This document shows positions 11,624 to 24,418 of a stretch of DNA of 64,000 nt, in pieces. The stretch's first letter is position 1. Every line of letters begins with the position of its first letter. The position numbers were made by a program, and so were the translations under genes. Location of the stretch: the NCBI GenBank assembly GCA_037178855.1, contig JASJZC010000004.1, positions 7,502,001-7,566,000 of the forward strand, given 5' to 3'. The notes below the pieces were generated by a model. It did no database searches. It saw only the letters and a list, made by a program, of their open reading frames with translations, and was not told where the DNA came from. Origin of the DNA: Oscheius sp. JU75. Taxonomy: Eukaryota; Nematoda; Chromadorea; Rhabditida; Rhabditidae.

Positions 11624-14007
11624 CTTCGTTGTATGTGCTTGTTGAAGATAGCAGAGGTCTACTATTTGGCCTGGAAGGGCTGTTTTTGCCTTTCACAACT
11701 TGGAAAAAGCAAACAGAGCAGACAAAAAGAGTAACTTTGAGGGGGAGCCTTTCAGTATCAGTCTATTTTGAGGAGGAAGATAATTGCTCTTACAGTAACC
11801 TTCTGATAGTAGAGTACAATATTTCGAAAATAGCGTCGATTTCACGTGAAAAATCCTGGAATTTTTGCCTCCCCCCTCTCAAAAGATGAATCATGGCCCT
11901 TGTGACGCTGTACTTGTATCTGTATCCTGTGGTCAGTTCTGTTATCTCTGTAACCATTTTAAGCACTGCACTCTGCTCACTCTGCATTGATTAGGCCATG
12001 TTCCGGAGACGATACAGAGAGAGAGTGTCTGGAGAGAGAGGATAAGTGATGTCAGAATTGGGACATGGTATAGTTGTATCGGTCATCTTGTCCATGCCTC
12101 TGTTCACTCTGTCAATGTCAACCTGTCAGTCCTGTCTCCTATCTGTCCCGGTCACTTTCAAACGGTCCAAAGCTTGTCGTAGTTTCAACTGTACCAAGAT
12201 CTGCCAGTCTGTCCTTATCTCTGTCAATCAAGGTCTGTTTCTGTCTAGTCCATTGTCTTTCTCTCAAAACTCTTGATATTGAGCCATGGAAACTGAACTG
12301 TTCTTAGTCTCTTTACTGGATACAACTTGTTAGTTTTTGATTCAAACCAAACGAACTTCGGCACAGTTACCTTCGCGCTTCTGAACAGCGGATAACTATC
12401 TCTGTGTCTTTCGCAGCTATAAAGGCTTTCTTCAGTCAGAATGTCGACACCTACCCTGTCCTTGTCCACTTGATTTCCATAGGTCTCTCTAAATTCAACA
12501 CACTTACTGTCCTACTCCCGTCGATTAGTTGTTCGCGTAGCTTCTGACTGTGTCAAACAGGCCTGTCAAGTTGTCTCTCTGTTCCAGTCACATTTACCAC
12601 TTACAACATGTCATTATGTCAGAGATGCAGACTCTGACAAAATTTTCTAGAGACTACGGAAGAGAGTCTTTCAGTGTAAACAAAGCTGTTCTCGGGTTTC
12701 GGTTACAAAAAATATTCTAAAAGGCTCTGTCTCTAGGAAAACTAGCATTTCATTGGCAAAGTCAGGGTCATCAGGTCGTCATCAGTACCATTTCCTAAAC
12801 CTCTACCTGCCTCCAGCGAACTGAGGACAGACAATCAATCATCTCGTGAGGTAAAAGTGATGATAAGAGAGAAAGAGAGTGGAAGAAGAGACAATGACAT
12901 CAGATCAGTTCGAAACTTCTGGTAACATGTGATCCTTTCAAAACCGATGCGTCAGAGGAGGTGAGGCAAGGAAGAGAGAGAGAGAGATAGAAGACAGTTT
13001 TAGGATCTTTCCGTACGATAACCATATCTCTATGCAAATAGAAATGTACGACTGTCTGTCTCCATAAGGCGGCCACAATCAACACATTTACTCCACGGAC
13101 GGAATAACAAGGCGCAACTGAAAATTCGAAAGAAACAGGGACAAATGCTTAAAGCGAGTGTATACGGTTTTGAATTCGGCGCGCAAACTTCGGTTCGAAG
13201 GAAAGCTGCGCGGGAAATTAATAACTGGGAAAATAATCTTTCTGGACTGACAAATGTTGCAAAAAACATTCTGAAGATGTTTTGAACGTTTCGTGAACAG
13301 GACATTTCATGTTCCAACCGCGTGGGAGTCGAATCCGACGATTTTGTTACCTAGTCGGAGCGCTAACCGGCTGAGCTATGGGGGCAAAACTCGCTGATTC
13401 TTCCCGGGACCTACGAAAGGAAGATCAGGAGCACTAGCACACAGATCTGGATCAAGCGGTATACGCTCGCTTTAAACTACAGTCAACCACTTAAAGAATC
13501 TTCCCCATGCCTTTTTTCTCATAATAGCTGTCTGTTAAATTTTTCACCTACAGAGAACGAACCCGGGTCGTTCTGGTTCGGTTCGAAGTGGCGCCTCTTG
13601 CTAATACACCAAGTATGTCCGTAAAACTTTTAAGGGCTGCAAGTTCGTTCGGCGACCGGAAACTCCTAAATACGACCACATATTCCCACTCAGCTCAAAA
13701 AACTCTACAAAATTGTAATGAACTGTGACCTCGGGCGGGATCAAGCCCCTGGAAAGCTTTACAGCATGACTCAGTCGGTCCGAAGCAAGCGCCCAGGTTC
13801 GATACCGGGACATGTAAATCATTTTAAGCGGCCTCCGGTAGTAGTTTTTTGCGTTTTCTGTAAGCCTACAAACAGAACACAGTCAAAACATTTATTTCAA
13901 GGTGGGATAGAATTTCACAACAAAGGAAAAAATCAAACAAACGCGTAAAACATGGAATAGCGGCGAGAAGTAGGGTAGGAGGCACACCTGGATGATGAAG
14001 GACGGAA
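11624..14007. other. Intergenic between STAT and zinc-finger gene
   Basis: Includes the STAT upstream region. A tRNA-like sequence lies at 13313-13386 (-). A second stretch at 13560-13610 has promoter-B-box-like GGTTCGA words. No open frame with coding character was found. Confidence 0.45.
13313..13386 (-). repeat. tRNA-like element (degenerate)
   Basis: Read on the minus strand it starts GCCCCCATAGCTCAGCCGGT with a good A box (TAGCTCAGCCGG) and contains GGATTCGACTCC, a B-box-like word. The acceptor ends do not pair and the anticodon loop would be 14 nt, so it is not a working tRNA. It is probably a decayed tRNA or a tRNA-derived element. Confidence 0.5.
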
Positions 14008-17000
14008 TTATTTCTGGAAATGTGAGATTCTAGGCCAAAATAAGACAGAGTTACCGGCAAAATGGAGTAGGTAGGACGCTGGCCGGACGAGTTACGGTAA
14101 TGTCGATTGTCGTCCTGAAAAGGGGAGGATAGGACATACACGAAATTAGTGGCTATTTTTCCTCCAAATTAGTGCTAATGTTAGTGCCAAATTGTCTTAA
14201 ACCATTTGACATTTCAAGTAAGAACATGGAACGCTTTTGCCCGTTGGAAGCACAGTAATGAGTCGGACCAAAATGTACAGTTGCAATCACGTTTGACACT
14301 ATGTTCGGTGATCATTAGGTCAATTTAGTGCAGATAAACAAAGCTTTCGGCCTGGTGTAATGTACAAGGACTTCTACGAAAAGTGTTTTGCTAAAACCAC
14401 TAAATTTTTAACGACAAAAAAACGTTTGAATCGCGCTGCACATGAACTTTTGAAGGTATACTGTACTAACAAAAATGGGTGGCATTTAGCTTCATTTGAA
14501 TAAGTGGGGACGCCAATAAAACGCGTGGCGGCCATTTTTTGGAATGGAACCCCCTCATGGAACCCCCCTTTACCTGTCCACGATCCGGCTCCCTGCTGCT
14601 ACGAGGCCGCTCACTTCCTTCTCGCTGTCTCTCACGGCAGTATCTGTCCGAGCCACTTCCGCGCAGTCGAAATCTACATTTTTTTAAATAGTTCCCACAA
14701 TCTTGAAATTACCCGTAAGAGAACTGATTGCTTCCGCGCGGGAGACTTCTCTCCCTCTGTAGGGTATAGCTGGAATGATTTTCCGAATTTCTTCGCTCGT
14801 CCGAGCGGCAATGGCCGCCACGGTAGCCGCCTCGGTCTCTGAAGCTTCGGCTCATCGACCAGCTCCTCTGATCACGGTAATCCTTGTGGCGGAAGGCGCG
14901 TGGCGAGCCTGAAATTTGAATTTCTAGCTTAAAAATGGGGTAAGAACCCACGCGAAGTCTGAGATCTATGGCTAGCATATTGATCCCTTTGGTCGTCTGA
15001 CAAGGCTCCTCTTTCTTGATGAACTAGCGACGATTGGGGAGTGTAGCTCCCCTAAAAAAAATAAGTAGTTTTTTTGTGGTAAATAGAAAAAGGTACCTGA
15101 AGATGGAGGTCGGAGAGGGCGGGAGAGACGGTCGTAAAGCGTGTTGGAGCCTGGAAATCATGGTTTGAGCAGAAAATCTTGGAAAGAGGAGACTAACACC
15201 CTATTCTAGTGCGACCATTTTGGGTAGGACTACGTTTCGCGTATATGGTTTGTTCAAATAAAAGAATGACTACAAAAATGGAAATACGTTCGTGGCGGGG
15301 CTCCTGGACGCGCGGGATTTTAAATCGAGTTAATTCTCGCTCTTTTTTTGTTTTCAGTCTAGCTGCTTGTTTTTTTCCGTTCTCTTTCGTTCTTTTTGTA
15401 TCTAAAACGTAACTACTAGCAGCCTTTATCGGAAACAGGTATATTGACAGACAAAACAGTACTCTTATAAAAAAAGAGGTCTCAAAAATTGCTAATGTTG
15501 AATCCCATCCTCCTAAGAGTCTCGCCACGTAAGCATTTCGGGACACTGTAGTCATTGCTTTTTTTGAACAAAGTATACCAGCGTGTTCCAAGACCTTAGA
15601 AATTGACTCAAAATCAGATAAGCTTCAGAGCTGTTGGAATCTCTAGAAACCGCCGAGATTCTGTCATCTTGAAAATCACCAAGAGGGTACAAATAACGTG
15701 GGATGTTCTAGAATAAAAACATTTTCTCAGTTTTGTCAAATTATCTTATAGTTAATGGACCCCTAACTTGGTTTTTTTTCTATGCATAACTGAACCTGTG
15801 GCTGCAAATTCATCGGAGGCAAGGTGAACTGCTGATGGAGATACGCAGGCTCAGCTGGGAGCTGGATCGGATTGGCGTCCTCTGCAACTTCTTCCTACAA
15901 TTTTTGTTTCTACAGTAACCCCTAGAAAACTGCACCTTCACGACAATATTCTCGCTCTTCTTGATCTTCCTTTTATTCTTCTCTCTGACAAAGACGATGT
16001 CGTCGTCCTCCTCCATGGGACTTGTAGTCTCCGGCTGTGACTGTTCCTCTGTCGTAGAGGCCCATCCTCTAGCAGGCTCCTGAAGCAGCTGAACGTTCTT
16101 GATGTCCACAGAGTCGAAAACGAGCGGTGATTCGGACCCATTCATATCATTTTCGGCCGTCTGAAAAGGGAACTCTTGGGGAAAAAAGGTACTGTAAACC
16201 GACCTCAGTTTCCGCAGTTTCCGGAGAGGCCGCCTGGTGGTCGAGGGCTGGATCATCGCGGTGGGTACTCTGCAAAATTTCCAATAGTTTTTAAATTTTT
16301 TCATGTCAGGATTTCTGTGAATGTCCTAGTGACAAGTCAGTCTTGTCTAGTTCAAAGTTTCCGCATGACAAAATGGTCCGAGACAAATTGATGTAGACCT
16401 CACATGCTAACAGACTGATAGGCAGATTGTCAAGATCAGCTTGACAAGACAATTTGACCGCGAGAGGATATGAGTGCCTTAGGCTGTTTGGAGAGGTTGA
16501 CAGAACAAATTGACAAAGACAGGTGGAAGGACAGTGGTAGGCAGGCGTTGAAACGCTGCGTCGCGCAGCGGTCATTCGCCTTTTATTTTGGACGAACTGA
16601 AATCAATTTCGTCGGATTTCCGTTCGCTGCAGTAACAATTCATGGAGGGCGACTGGAAAAGACTTCAAACTCGATATCTTCCATTCCAGTAACTATTTCG
16701 TACAGTGTTTCTACAATGTATAAAGAACTGACGACGGCACGACCCAAAATGAAAAGACTCACCGCGACCGGCGCGGCTCATCTAACCAGATAAAACAAAA
16801 CTGGTGATCGGATTGACAACTTTTTAGGAGTAACAGACTGAGAGACAGATTGATATAGATAGTGCGTTGTGGACACGACAAAAGATCACTGGTTCAGACT
16901 GACTGGTCAGATTGACAGAGAGAGTTCGATAAATTGGCAGGACACTTCAGCAGAAACAGGATAGGGGTGTAATTGGATCTAAAGAGGACTTATATGTACT

Positions 17001-19787
17001 TGGACATATGAACTTGACAAAGACAGCAAAATTGACAGGAGAGCCTGATAGAAACGATGTTGGTAATTTGACAGACTGCTGAAACGTTTTGACGCCTGTC
17101 TGTTATTGGATAGGTGGACAGAGAGCAAAATTGTTAGATTGGTAGGAAATTGACAGGTTGATATCTGAAAATAACAAAAAAGACCAACCTCATCAGAATC
17201 CGTCGACTCGGACTGTCGTCTCAGCGGCCTGGACATCGGGGTGGACTGGAAGATGCGACTGACATTGAGCAGTGGCTCCGCATTCTTGGGGGTGCCCGTT
17301 TTCTTCGTCGAGCACTGATAGAAGACCGGAATGAGACAGGGGAAGCAGTGCTTCGTGATCTCGGCCAGCTGCTGATTGTGCTGTCTCAGCTTGGCCTCGA
17401 AGGCCTTCCTCTCGTCAGCATCGTCCAACGACTTGTAGCCGTCTTCCAGATCGTGGACTTGCTGGAATTCAAGATAGTTTTTGGGGTGTTTAGAGTGCCG
17501 ATTGAGTCAAATTATAGCCTAGTTTTCATAAAACCGGTTCTTTAAAAGCTACTACTGATTTTGACCCCGTCAGGCTGTCATTTTGAACCCGATTAAAAAC
17601 GTTATTTTCTCCCTGTACAACTCTGATTCCGTCTCTGTCAAACTGTCTTAAATAATCCGGAATACTTATTGTGAACAAGTCTGTCATCATTGTCATTCTG
17701 TCACTGTCAATATGTCTTTCAACTCATCCTGTCCCGACTATACTGTGTCTCATTCCTTGTCTGTGTCAGCCAAGTTTTACTCATTCAGTTCATATCATTT
17801 TGACATTTTCTCCTCAAGACATGATTTCGTCCCGGGTACCCATGGTCTGCTGACAAAAACTGTCAGTTACTACAGAATGACCAGCTTGATGGGACGTGTC
17901 TATTGTTCTATCCAAAACCCACTCTGTACAGTGAGATTCTGGCCTCAGTTCATCACAAAACTGCGCTCAAAGTTGCAAAAACCATATTAAAATACCTACC
18001 TTGAGATGTTTATTAACCATAGCCGAGCTCTCGCTAGCAAAGGGACATGCCGCAATTGGACAGCTGAGTCTCTCGGGGAGATGGCTCTTCGCGGCATGTT
18101 CTCTCCTCCCACTGACCGTCTTGTACTGTTTGCGACAAAGCTGACAGTCGAGATCACTGTGCGTCCAATCTACGAAGGCCTTCTTCATCTGAGCTTCCAA
18201 AATCGGCACGTAATCCTCGTCCGAATGGTCTGTTGTCATGTGCTTGCGAGACACGTGGTCTTTTCGACTAACTGGAGGCAACTTTTGCGCTCGAAAAGAT
18301 TTGAAAAGTACCGTAATCTGAAGGCACCTTTCTGTTACAGAGCCCGCACGGGAATTTGACATCGGAGCTGTTCGGGAGTTTCAAAATTGGATCCTTGGGG
18401 GTTTCAGCGGCTCTTTTAGGGGTGGTCTCAGTGACACTTTGAGAGGAATGTCGCTTTTTCTTCGTTTCATTTGTTGTAGCAGTAGCGGCAGCCTCGTTCG
18501 TCTCTTCCGAAGCCGTCTCGGAGTAGGTTCTCTTCAAAATTCCCTTTCTGAAAATGGGGTGTTGATGGAAAAGGTCAGAATTCGGTCCGGCTGATAGAGA
18601 CAAGATTGTCAGAGGCAGATTGACAGTGACAGTTTGACAGATTTCGACATAGCCAACCAGGGTTGTTCACCGGGCCGGTGTTGACCCGGCATGAGCCAGT
18701 AAAGCGCAACTTCGGGGAAGATGATCCAACCAAGAAAACTTGGCGCCCAGTTTGAACATAAAGCTTATGTTCTACATGGGTGTCAGGGTTTTAGCCTTCC
18801 GTGCGCCTTACTGGCACGGGCCCAGTAGACAACCCTGTCACTTTTTTGAATTCTGACAGAGTACTCTGTGCAACGGTCTTTGTTCCAATTTGAGCACAAG
18901 AAAGCTGATAGAATGACCGACAAGTGTACACTCAACTGTGATTAAAAGACAAAAACGGCTTGGCAGAATCCCTTGGACAGTTTATGTCAATGCACAGAGC
19001 TGAAACAGAACCTGTCTGACAGACTGACAAACTACGTCTGACAGGGTGACAGTGTCGCTGCTACCGCTCTCCATTCGGCTGTCTCAAAAAGCCAACTCAC
19101 ACTTTAGCCTCCTTTCTCGACTTGACCGGACTCGGCTCCTTTCTTGTCTTTTCCTCTGCTGAATCCTTTCTGGACTTGCCCGGCGCCGGCGAGTTCTTTC
19201 TAGATCTCGGAGAAGGCGACGGCTCGGATTTTCGCGTCGGACTCGACTTTCTCGGGGTCCTCGGCTGCTCCTTCTTCACTTTCTGCTCACAATCGCGTAG
19301 TTCGTGTTCACTGAAGCCTATTTTAGCCGGATTAAAAGTGGGCGGGAACCCACAATTCAAAGTTCTTCTTGGCCCTCTTGGCCACTATGACGTTCATATC
19401 ATAGATGGTCAGCAGCTTGGCGTCCTTTAGTAGCTGATTGACGAGCATTTCACAGTAGGGACTACTTTTTACCTAGATTTCGGTATTTTGACGAAATTTA
19501 AATAGTAACCGTGTACATATTGTCATGATTGGCCTTCTGGCAATGTTCTCCGCGGTCATCCTCGGTGTAGAAGCTCTCTCGACAACTGTTGCACGGATAT
19601 TTTCTGCAATTTTTTGTGTTTTTGGGCAGGAAAAGTGAACAAACTTGTAGGAGAGATGCTTGCAGAAGTGCACAGTCAGCGCCACCTTATTATCGTACGT
19701 GTTCTGGCAGAGCTGGCAGTCGTACGATCCTCCGGATCTGAATATTGTTGTTTTATTCGTAAAATACATCGCTTACGTAGATGACAT
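14008..19787 (-). CDS. C2H2 zinc-finger protein with Arg/Ser-rich C-terminus
   Basis: Seventeen exons by eye: 19787-19777, 19737-19645, 19603-19510, 19472-19354, 19310-19101, 18547-18312, 18271-18000, 17461-17189, 16269-16204, 16160-15936, 15894-15796, 15150-15097, 15051-14952, 14908-14713, 14673-14574, 14114-14055, 14013-14008; 737 aa, in frame throughout. Five C2H2 fingers: YDCQLCQNTYDN, YPCNSCRESFYT, FPCGLCNRKVPSD, LDCQLCRKQYKT and LSCPIAACPFAS, each followed by two His. Between fingers 2 and 3 is a basic Ser/Pro/Lys linker with repeated SRK motifs. After finger 5 comes an acidic, helical part, then a tail rich in RS, RD and RGG-type motifs (SMSRSFRDRGGYRGG), typical of RNA-associated proteins. 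I infer a nuclear nucleic-acid-binding role. No orthologue is recognised. The last exon (two codons) is the least certain; some donors (GTTCAG) are weak. Shares a 583-bp upstream region with the divergent TEX10 gene. Confidence 0.75.
16790..17188. repeat. TTGACAG-rich intronic sequence
   Basis: This intronic stretch of the zinc-finger gene (about 16800-17160) repeats the word TTGACAG or close variants many times. Similar words recur at 16420-16510 and 18600-18640. It is a degenerate simple repeat with no coding character. Confidence 0.45.
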
Positions 19788-20370
19788 TTTACGTTAATGT
19801 CTTCCTAGAGTCGTAGAACCTGAAAAAGAGAAATTGACAGAGAAAAATGACGAAGAGGGAAGGAAATACGTTAACAAGTGAAGTTTAAAAGTAGCGGAAG
19901 TCAGTCAAATTTCAAAACTACAGTACTTCATTGAAATTCAGGAAATCGTGACGAGACCTCTTTTTGTACGGTGATTAAAACTGCTCGAAATTATCAGTTT
20001 TAATCTCTTTTTTCTTTTCTTCGTTTTCTGCCACTTTCTTACTCGTAATTCTAATGTCTTTTTGTAAGAAGTGGTCGGGACGTAGCAAGGAGCAACTACG
20101 CGGTAGCGGAAATCATAGAAACAGCAGACAAGCACAGAAGATGAGGTTCCGTGTGTTTTGACGAAATAAGTAAGAAAACCTTGTTGGAAGTAGCCTAATC
20201 ACTTTATCTTTGTTTTCTTTGCAAAAAGGATACGTAAAAAAGAGAGGCGGCAAAGGCTATTTTTCAAAGCTCTTGCTCATCTGGTCATCAGTAATCTCGC
20301 GCCGCTGCAATTTCCCACAAAATTCTCCGACTTCCCTCTTTTTTTCCTACCAAACCATTCACTTTTCAGC
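19788..20370. promoter_or_regulatory. Bidirectional upstream region between zinc-finger and TEX10/Ipi1 genes
   Basis: 583 bp separate the divergent start codons at 19787 (-) and 20371 (+). It must hold the 5' control sequences of both genes. No clear TATA box was seen. A TTTTCAG acceptor lies one base before the TEX10 start, which suggests trans-splicing. Confidence 0.4.
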
Positions 20371-22278
20371 ATGGGGACAAAAAAGCAGAAGGAGAAGAAG
20401 AATGCCGACTTCAAAAAGGTCAAGCTGAAGGTGGGCAAGAAGTTGAAGAAGACCAGTACCACAGACTCTACAATCCAAGGTAAGATAGCCGTTTTTTGCT
20501 CAATTTAAGAACCTTTTTTAGCCAGAAAGATCGTCTTGACGTCGCAGCTCGGCGAGAAGACAGATACGGACGACAAGCCGCTCTCTTTTCGTGGTCTCTC
20601 GCTGGATGAACTCTGCAAACAGCTCGGGCATTTCAATAAAGTGAGTTTTATGGTGGTTTTCTCGGTCTTTTATGTCAAAGATACCCTAAAAAAATCTTCT
20701 GGTAACAGCCTAAACTCATTTTCAGTTGAGAAAAATAAATCGTCGAGAAGTAGTATTTTCGTCCTCACGTAAAAAGTCAAAACTAGAAGAAAATTGCAAA
20801 TTTATGCGGGTCTCCCCTTATTTCAATAATTTTTTTTTCAGAGCATTCGAAAAGAGGCCCTCTCCGGCACGAAGCAGCTCCTAACTTCCAGGCCGGATCT
20901 CATTGTTGTCCATCTCCGAACGCTGATCCCTTCCGTCGCGAGGCTTCTGAACGAATCGGCCACGGATCCGGGACTCAATTCGCAGCTCAAGTCGCTCCTC
21001 TCGGTCATCTGCTCAGTCAGCGAGCAGTCCATGAGCGCCCACTTCACGCTCCTACTAGCACACATCCTGAGAGCTCTGACCAACATGGAAATTGGGTAAG
21101 TTACATGACTCCGATCCACTGGCCTCCAGATTATTGAACCCTACTCTTAGCAGCTAGGCCACTTGGACAGTTAGTCAACATATTTCTTCTATACACACAA
21201 ATAACTTCAGACAGACATTTTTCAGGACCCGAGTACTCGCACTGTCAATCCTCTCCATCATCATGACCAACTACCCCCGATTATGCCGAAATAGTCCGGA
21301 TTTATTCACATCGTAAGTCTTTTAAAGATTTTTGATCATTCAAAGTCTAAGATTCGTTAAATTCCTCGCCAGCCCGCGGAAACCAAAATGGAATTCGCCG
21401 AAATTCTTGGAGACGGTCCTCTCCTTTTTGGCGGTAACCCATTTTTATAATGGAAAATGGTTCCAATTTTAGGTTTACGACGCAGCCACATCAAATTCGG
21501 CTGTCAGGACGATAGAAGTGGACCTGTCGTTCGAGAAGGAGCATATTTCAAAGAGGGTGAATCTGATAAATTCCATGGCTGCTCAGGTAAGAGAACTTGA
21601 GTTTTTTTGCTAGTTTAGGACCCCCTTTTGTCATCAGTTTGCATTGGCGGTTGCGCAATAGTAACAGAAGACTCCCAGTGGCTTCACTGGGAAAAACCCA
21701 AGTTCTAGAGCGCACCCATAGTAGACTTGCCATCCAATTTAGGCAATAACTGTTTCCGAACAACAAAACTTCGGGACAACATAATTGACTCGCTTCTGCT
21801 TCGTGGCCACGGACAAACAAACAGACAGAGTCCTCCACAGGATCCGATCCCCTGCCCTCTAGAATACTGTCCCGCTCTCTAAGTCACTTGCGCAAACACG
21901 ACTAAAGTGCTCAAAAACCTCAGTTAATCTTTCCATTTTCAGGCCATCGGTCCCTTCGACTTCCCCGTCTTCTCCTCAGCCGGAGGCGTATGTGCCTCAC
22001 CTTTTGAGCTGCCAGAAAATCTCATCTCGCTCAGTCAGTCACTCTCACCCCTCGTCACCCATTCTCTCCTGGAAGATCAGGCCGGCGCCTTTCTCCAGCC
22101 CACTCTGTCAATCCTGGAGGCCGTCGGGAGGGCCAGTCGCCAGCAGGCCAACTCTTTCCTCGTGCCAGAATTCAAAAAAAAGCTGGCCGAGCAATGGTCA
22201 CAAGCTAGAAAAGCAGCCTTGGGGAGAAAAAGCGACCGAATTCGGCAAGCTGTGGCCTGGCTGGAGGCGGTCGGGTGA
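20371..22278 (+). CDS. TEX10/Ipi1-like ribosome-biogenesis (Rix1 complex) protein
   Basis: Seven exons: 20371-20479, 20522-20640, 20842-21095, 21226-21312, 21373-21433, 21473-21586, 21943-22278; 359 aa. The N-terminus, MGTKKQKEKKNADFKKVKLK then VGKKLKK, has the diagnostic 'DFxKVKLKVGKK' motif of TEX10/Ipi1. It is followed by an alpha-helical repeat region (SIRKEALSGTKQLLTSRPDL) that fits the HEAT-like fold. The family acts with Rix1/PELP1 and Ipi3/WDR18 in nuclear maturation of the 60S subunit and ITS2 processing. The length is near yeast Ipi1 (about 330 aa) and much shorter than human TEX10 (about 930 aa). The start follows TTTTCAG by one base. PolyA signal AATAAA at 22347-22352. Introns 3 and 6 carry a tRNA-like element and a dispersed repeat. 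Confidence 0.85.
21115..21170 (-). repeat. tRNA-like element in TEX10 intron
   Basis: On the minus strand it reads AAGTGGCCTAGCTGCTAAGA and later AATAATCTGGAGGCC. The same core (TGGCCTAG.GGCTAAGA ... AGTAATCTGGAGGTC) recurs at 21840-21900, 37970-38030 and 51965-52165, so this is one member of a repeated tRNA-derived family. Confidence 0.5.
21640..21840. repeat. Dispersed repeat, copy 1 (TEX10 intron 6)
   Basis: About 200 bp shared with 23330-23530. Common words include CCCAGTGGCTTCA, CTGTTTC.GAACAAC.AAACTT and TTTCGTGGCCACGGACAAAC followed by AAACAGACAGAGTCC. The ACGGACAAACAAACAGAC ending resembles 3' tails of RTE-type non-LTR retrotransposons (family knowledge; not verified). Confidence 0.6.
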
Positions 22279-24418
22279 ATTGTGGTCTCTGTTCCTTGTT
22301 CTTGTTGTTATTGCCATTTGTTGATGTCATTTTCTGTTGTGTTTCGAATAAAATTCTGCCCCATACAATCATTTGCTAAAGACACAGCTTTAAAAGCGCG
22401 CCCCAGCGATATTGTACTCTGGCAGCTTCATTTTCCCGCAAAAATGGTTCAGGTTTCAATTTACGTTGGTTTCGAGCTTTTCACATGTTTTCTGATCAAT
22501 TTTGATACCTTATTGGGGAGTTTGATCGGCCAGGAAGATCTGTTACAGGTAATTTTTGGTTTCAAAGATATTTTTCAATGATTTAGGGTCAGGTGCTCCA
22601 ACTAAAGTAGGAACCGATTCAGATTTGACCATCTAGAGCTTCACATCGCTTTCAATATCCAGTTTTGAGCAACGTCCTGATTGGTAGTTTGGTCGAGAAG
22701 GTCTCTGACAGGTAGTACCCGTCTTTCAGAGCCTTTTCTAACGAATCAGATACAAATTTTGCGACCAAAATGGGTCAAAATGTAGTTCTGGAGCTTAGAA
22801 ACAATTTCGATCCCAGTTTCAGCCACTTTCCAAGAGTTTATAGTATCCAAATAGGTCTCTATCGAGCAGCTTTCAACTCGTATGGTGTTTGCCAGCGACA
22901 AATGTCTGATTTTTCAATGAAAATAGGACAAAGACGTTTCAGGGATCTTGGAGCTTCGAACCAGCTTCAATTCCCCGTTTTGACCTCTTTCCGAGACAGC
23001 ATTACATCCTAGAATGGCCTGTCAAATAATTTCTCGATCTCTATAGCCTTTTTTTTCCTATTTTGATAGAGAATGGTTCATTTTCGGTTATAAAACAAAA
23101 AAGAAACAGTCTGGGAAATATATGGTTTGAACAGAGAAGTGCAAATTTATCGCCTACCCTGTTCATTGTTCTCTCCTTATCTCGCTCAGCTTCCAGACAA
23201 GGGCAGTTGCGACTTTTGCAAAGCACTTGTACTCATTTTTTCTAGCCCTAATTGTCTGCTCTTGATTGCTGGAAAATGTCTAGCCTTCTCCCTGTCGACA
23301 TGTCCATGTGTTCTAGTGCCTTTAGCAGCCGTCCATTTGCCTTCAGTTTACATAGTAACAAAAGGCTTCCAGTGGCTTCATTGGAACAAAAGTAAATTTT
23401 TCGAGCCCAGTCAAAGTTGAATTGCCACCAAATTTAAGAACTGTTTCTGAACAACGAAACTTCTGGACAGTGATTGGCTCGCATCTGTTTCGTGGCCACG
23501 GACAAACAAACAAACAGAGTCCGCCACAGAAACTATTGCGCCCTAGATAGAAGAAGATATGGCTTCATACTTCGTCTGGAGGATTCTTGGCGTGCCGCAT
23601 GAATATTTCAAATTTTTTTTTGCCTAGGTTTCTAATTCTTTTGCCCATGCCCAGGAAAAGGTATCTCATCGTTTTTTCAGCATGATAGCTTCAAAATGAG
23701 GTCAAACACGCGGGAAGAATAGTAGATTCTCAGATTTCTGGAAAGCTGACAGTAACACCAGGAAACCTGGGAAAAATCTGAAAAATCACTTTTTGAACCC
23801 GAAAAACTGGATGCGGCACGCAATGGTTCCATTCTCAACATATTGAGAATCTCATGATTTCCTTCCGTATTCGAACTCATTTTGCAGCTCTCGCCATGAA
23901 AAAGACGATGGGATCACTTTCCAGAGTATACAGCCTCATCAGCAGAATCTGGAGTTTCCATGCGACGCCCAAAGCACGGCGCGCCCTGGACTGAATTTTA
24001 GATTCTTTTACGATCTTTCTGTTTCTCTGACTATCTGAATTACTGTCACTTTGTGACTCTCTTTCTCTCAGACTATCAGTCTCAGGCTTTTTTCCTCTCA
24101 CTTTCCCAACCTGCCCTCTTTTGTCATCACTCTGACCGCTGGTGCAGATCTATTTCCATGACCAGAGTTCATGCTGTCACAAAACAAATACCTTGCACCT
24201 TCTCACTCTTACTCTCTCCCTGTCTCTCTGTCTCCTCACTCATTCTAATAAACGGTGTTTAGACCCACTTTTGACTGACCAACAACTATTAGTTATTGTT
24301 TCTAGACGCTTATCTCTCCTCTCCCCCGCCATTCCGAATTTGGTGACAATTTCGAAAAGGGTGACATTTTCGAATTTCATTTCTTTCTGTCTCAGTAACT
24401 TTCTCTCCGTCTTTCAGA
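22279..24418. other. Intergenic, repeat-rich
   Basis: Between TEX10 and hmt-1. It holds the second dispersed repeat copy (23330-23530), a segment at about 23790-23960 that resembles 27970-28150 (both contain AAAAAGACGATGGGA), and two diverged copies of a roughly 55-bp unit ending CTG.ACAGG at about 22495-22550 and 22655-22712. No gene was found. Confidence 0.5.
23330..23530. repeat. Dispersed repeat, copy 2
   Basis: Same orientation as the copy at 21640-21840, with many small differences. It shares TTTCGTGGCCACGGACAAAC then AAACAAACAGAGTCC. It lies between genes, whereas the first copy is intronic. Confidence 0.6.

Noticed and set aside
13313-13386. Functional tRNA gene
   Set aside because: Acceptor ends do not pair and the anticodon loop would be 14 nt; only the A and B boxes remain.
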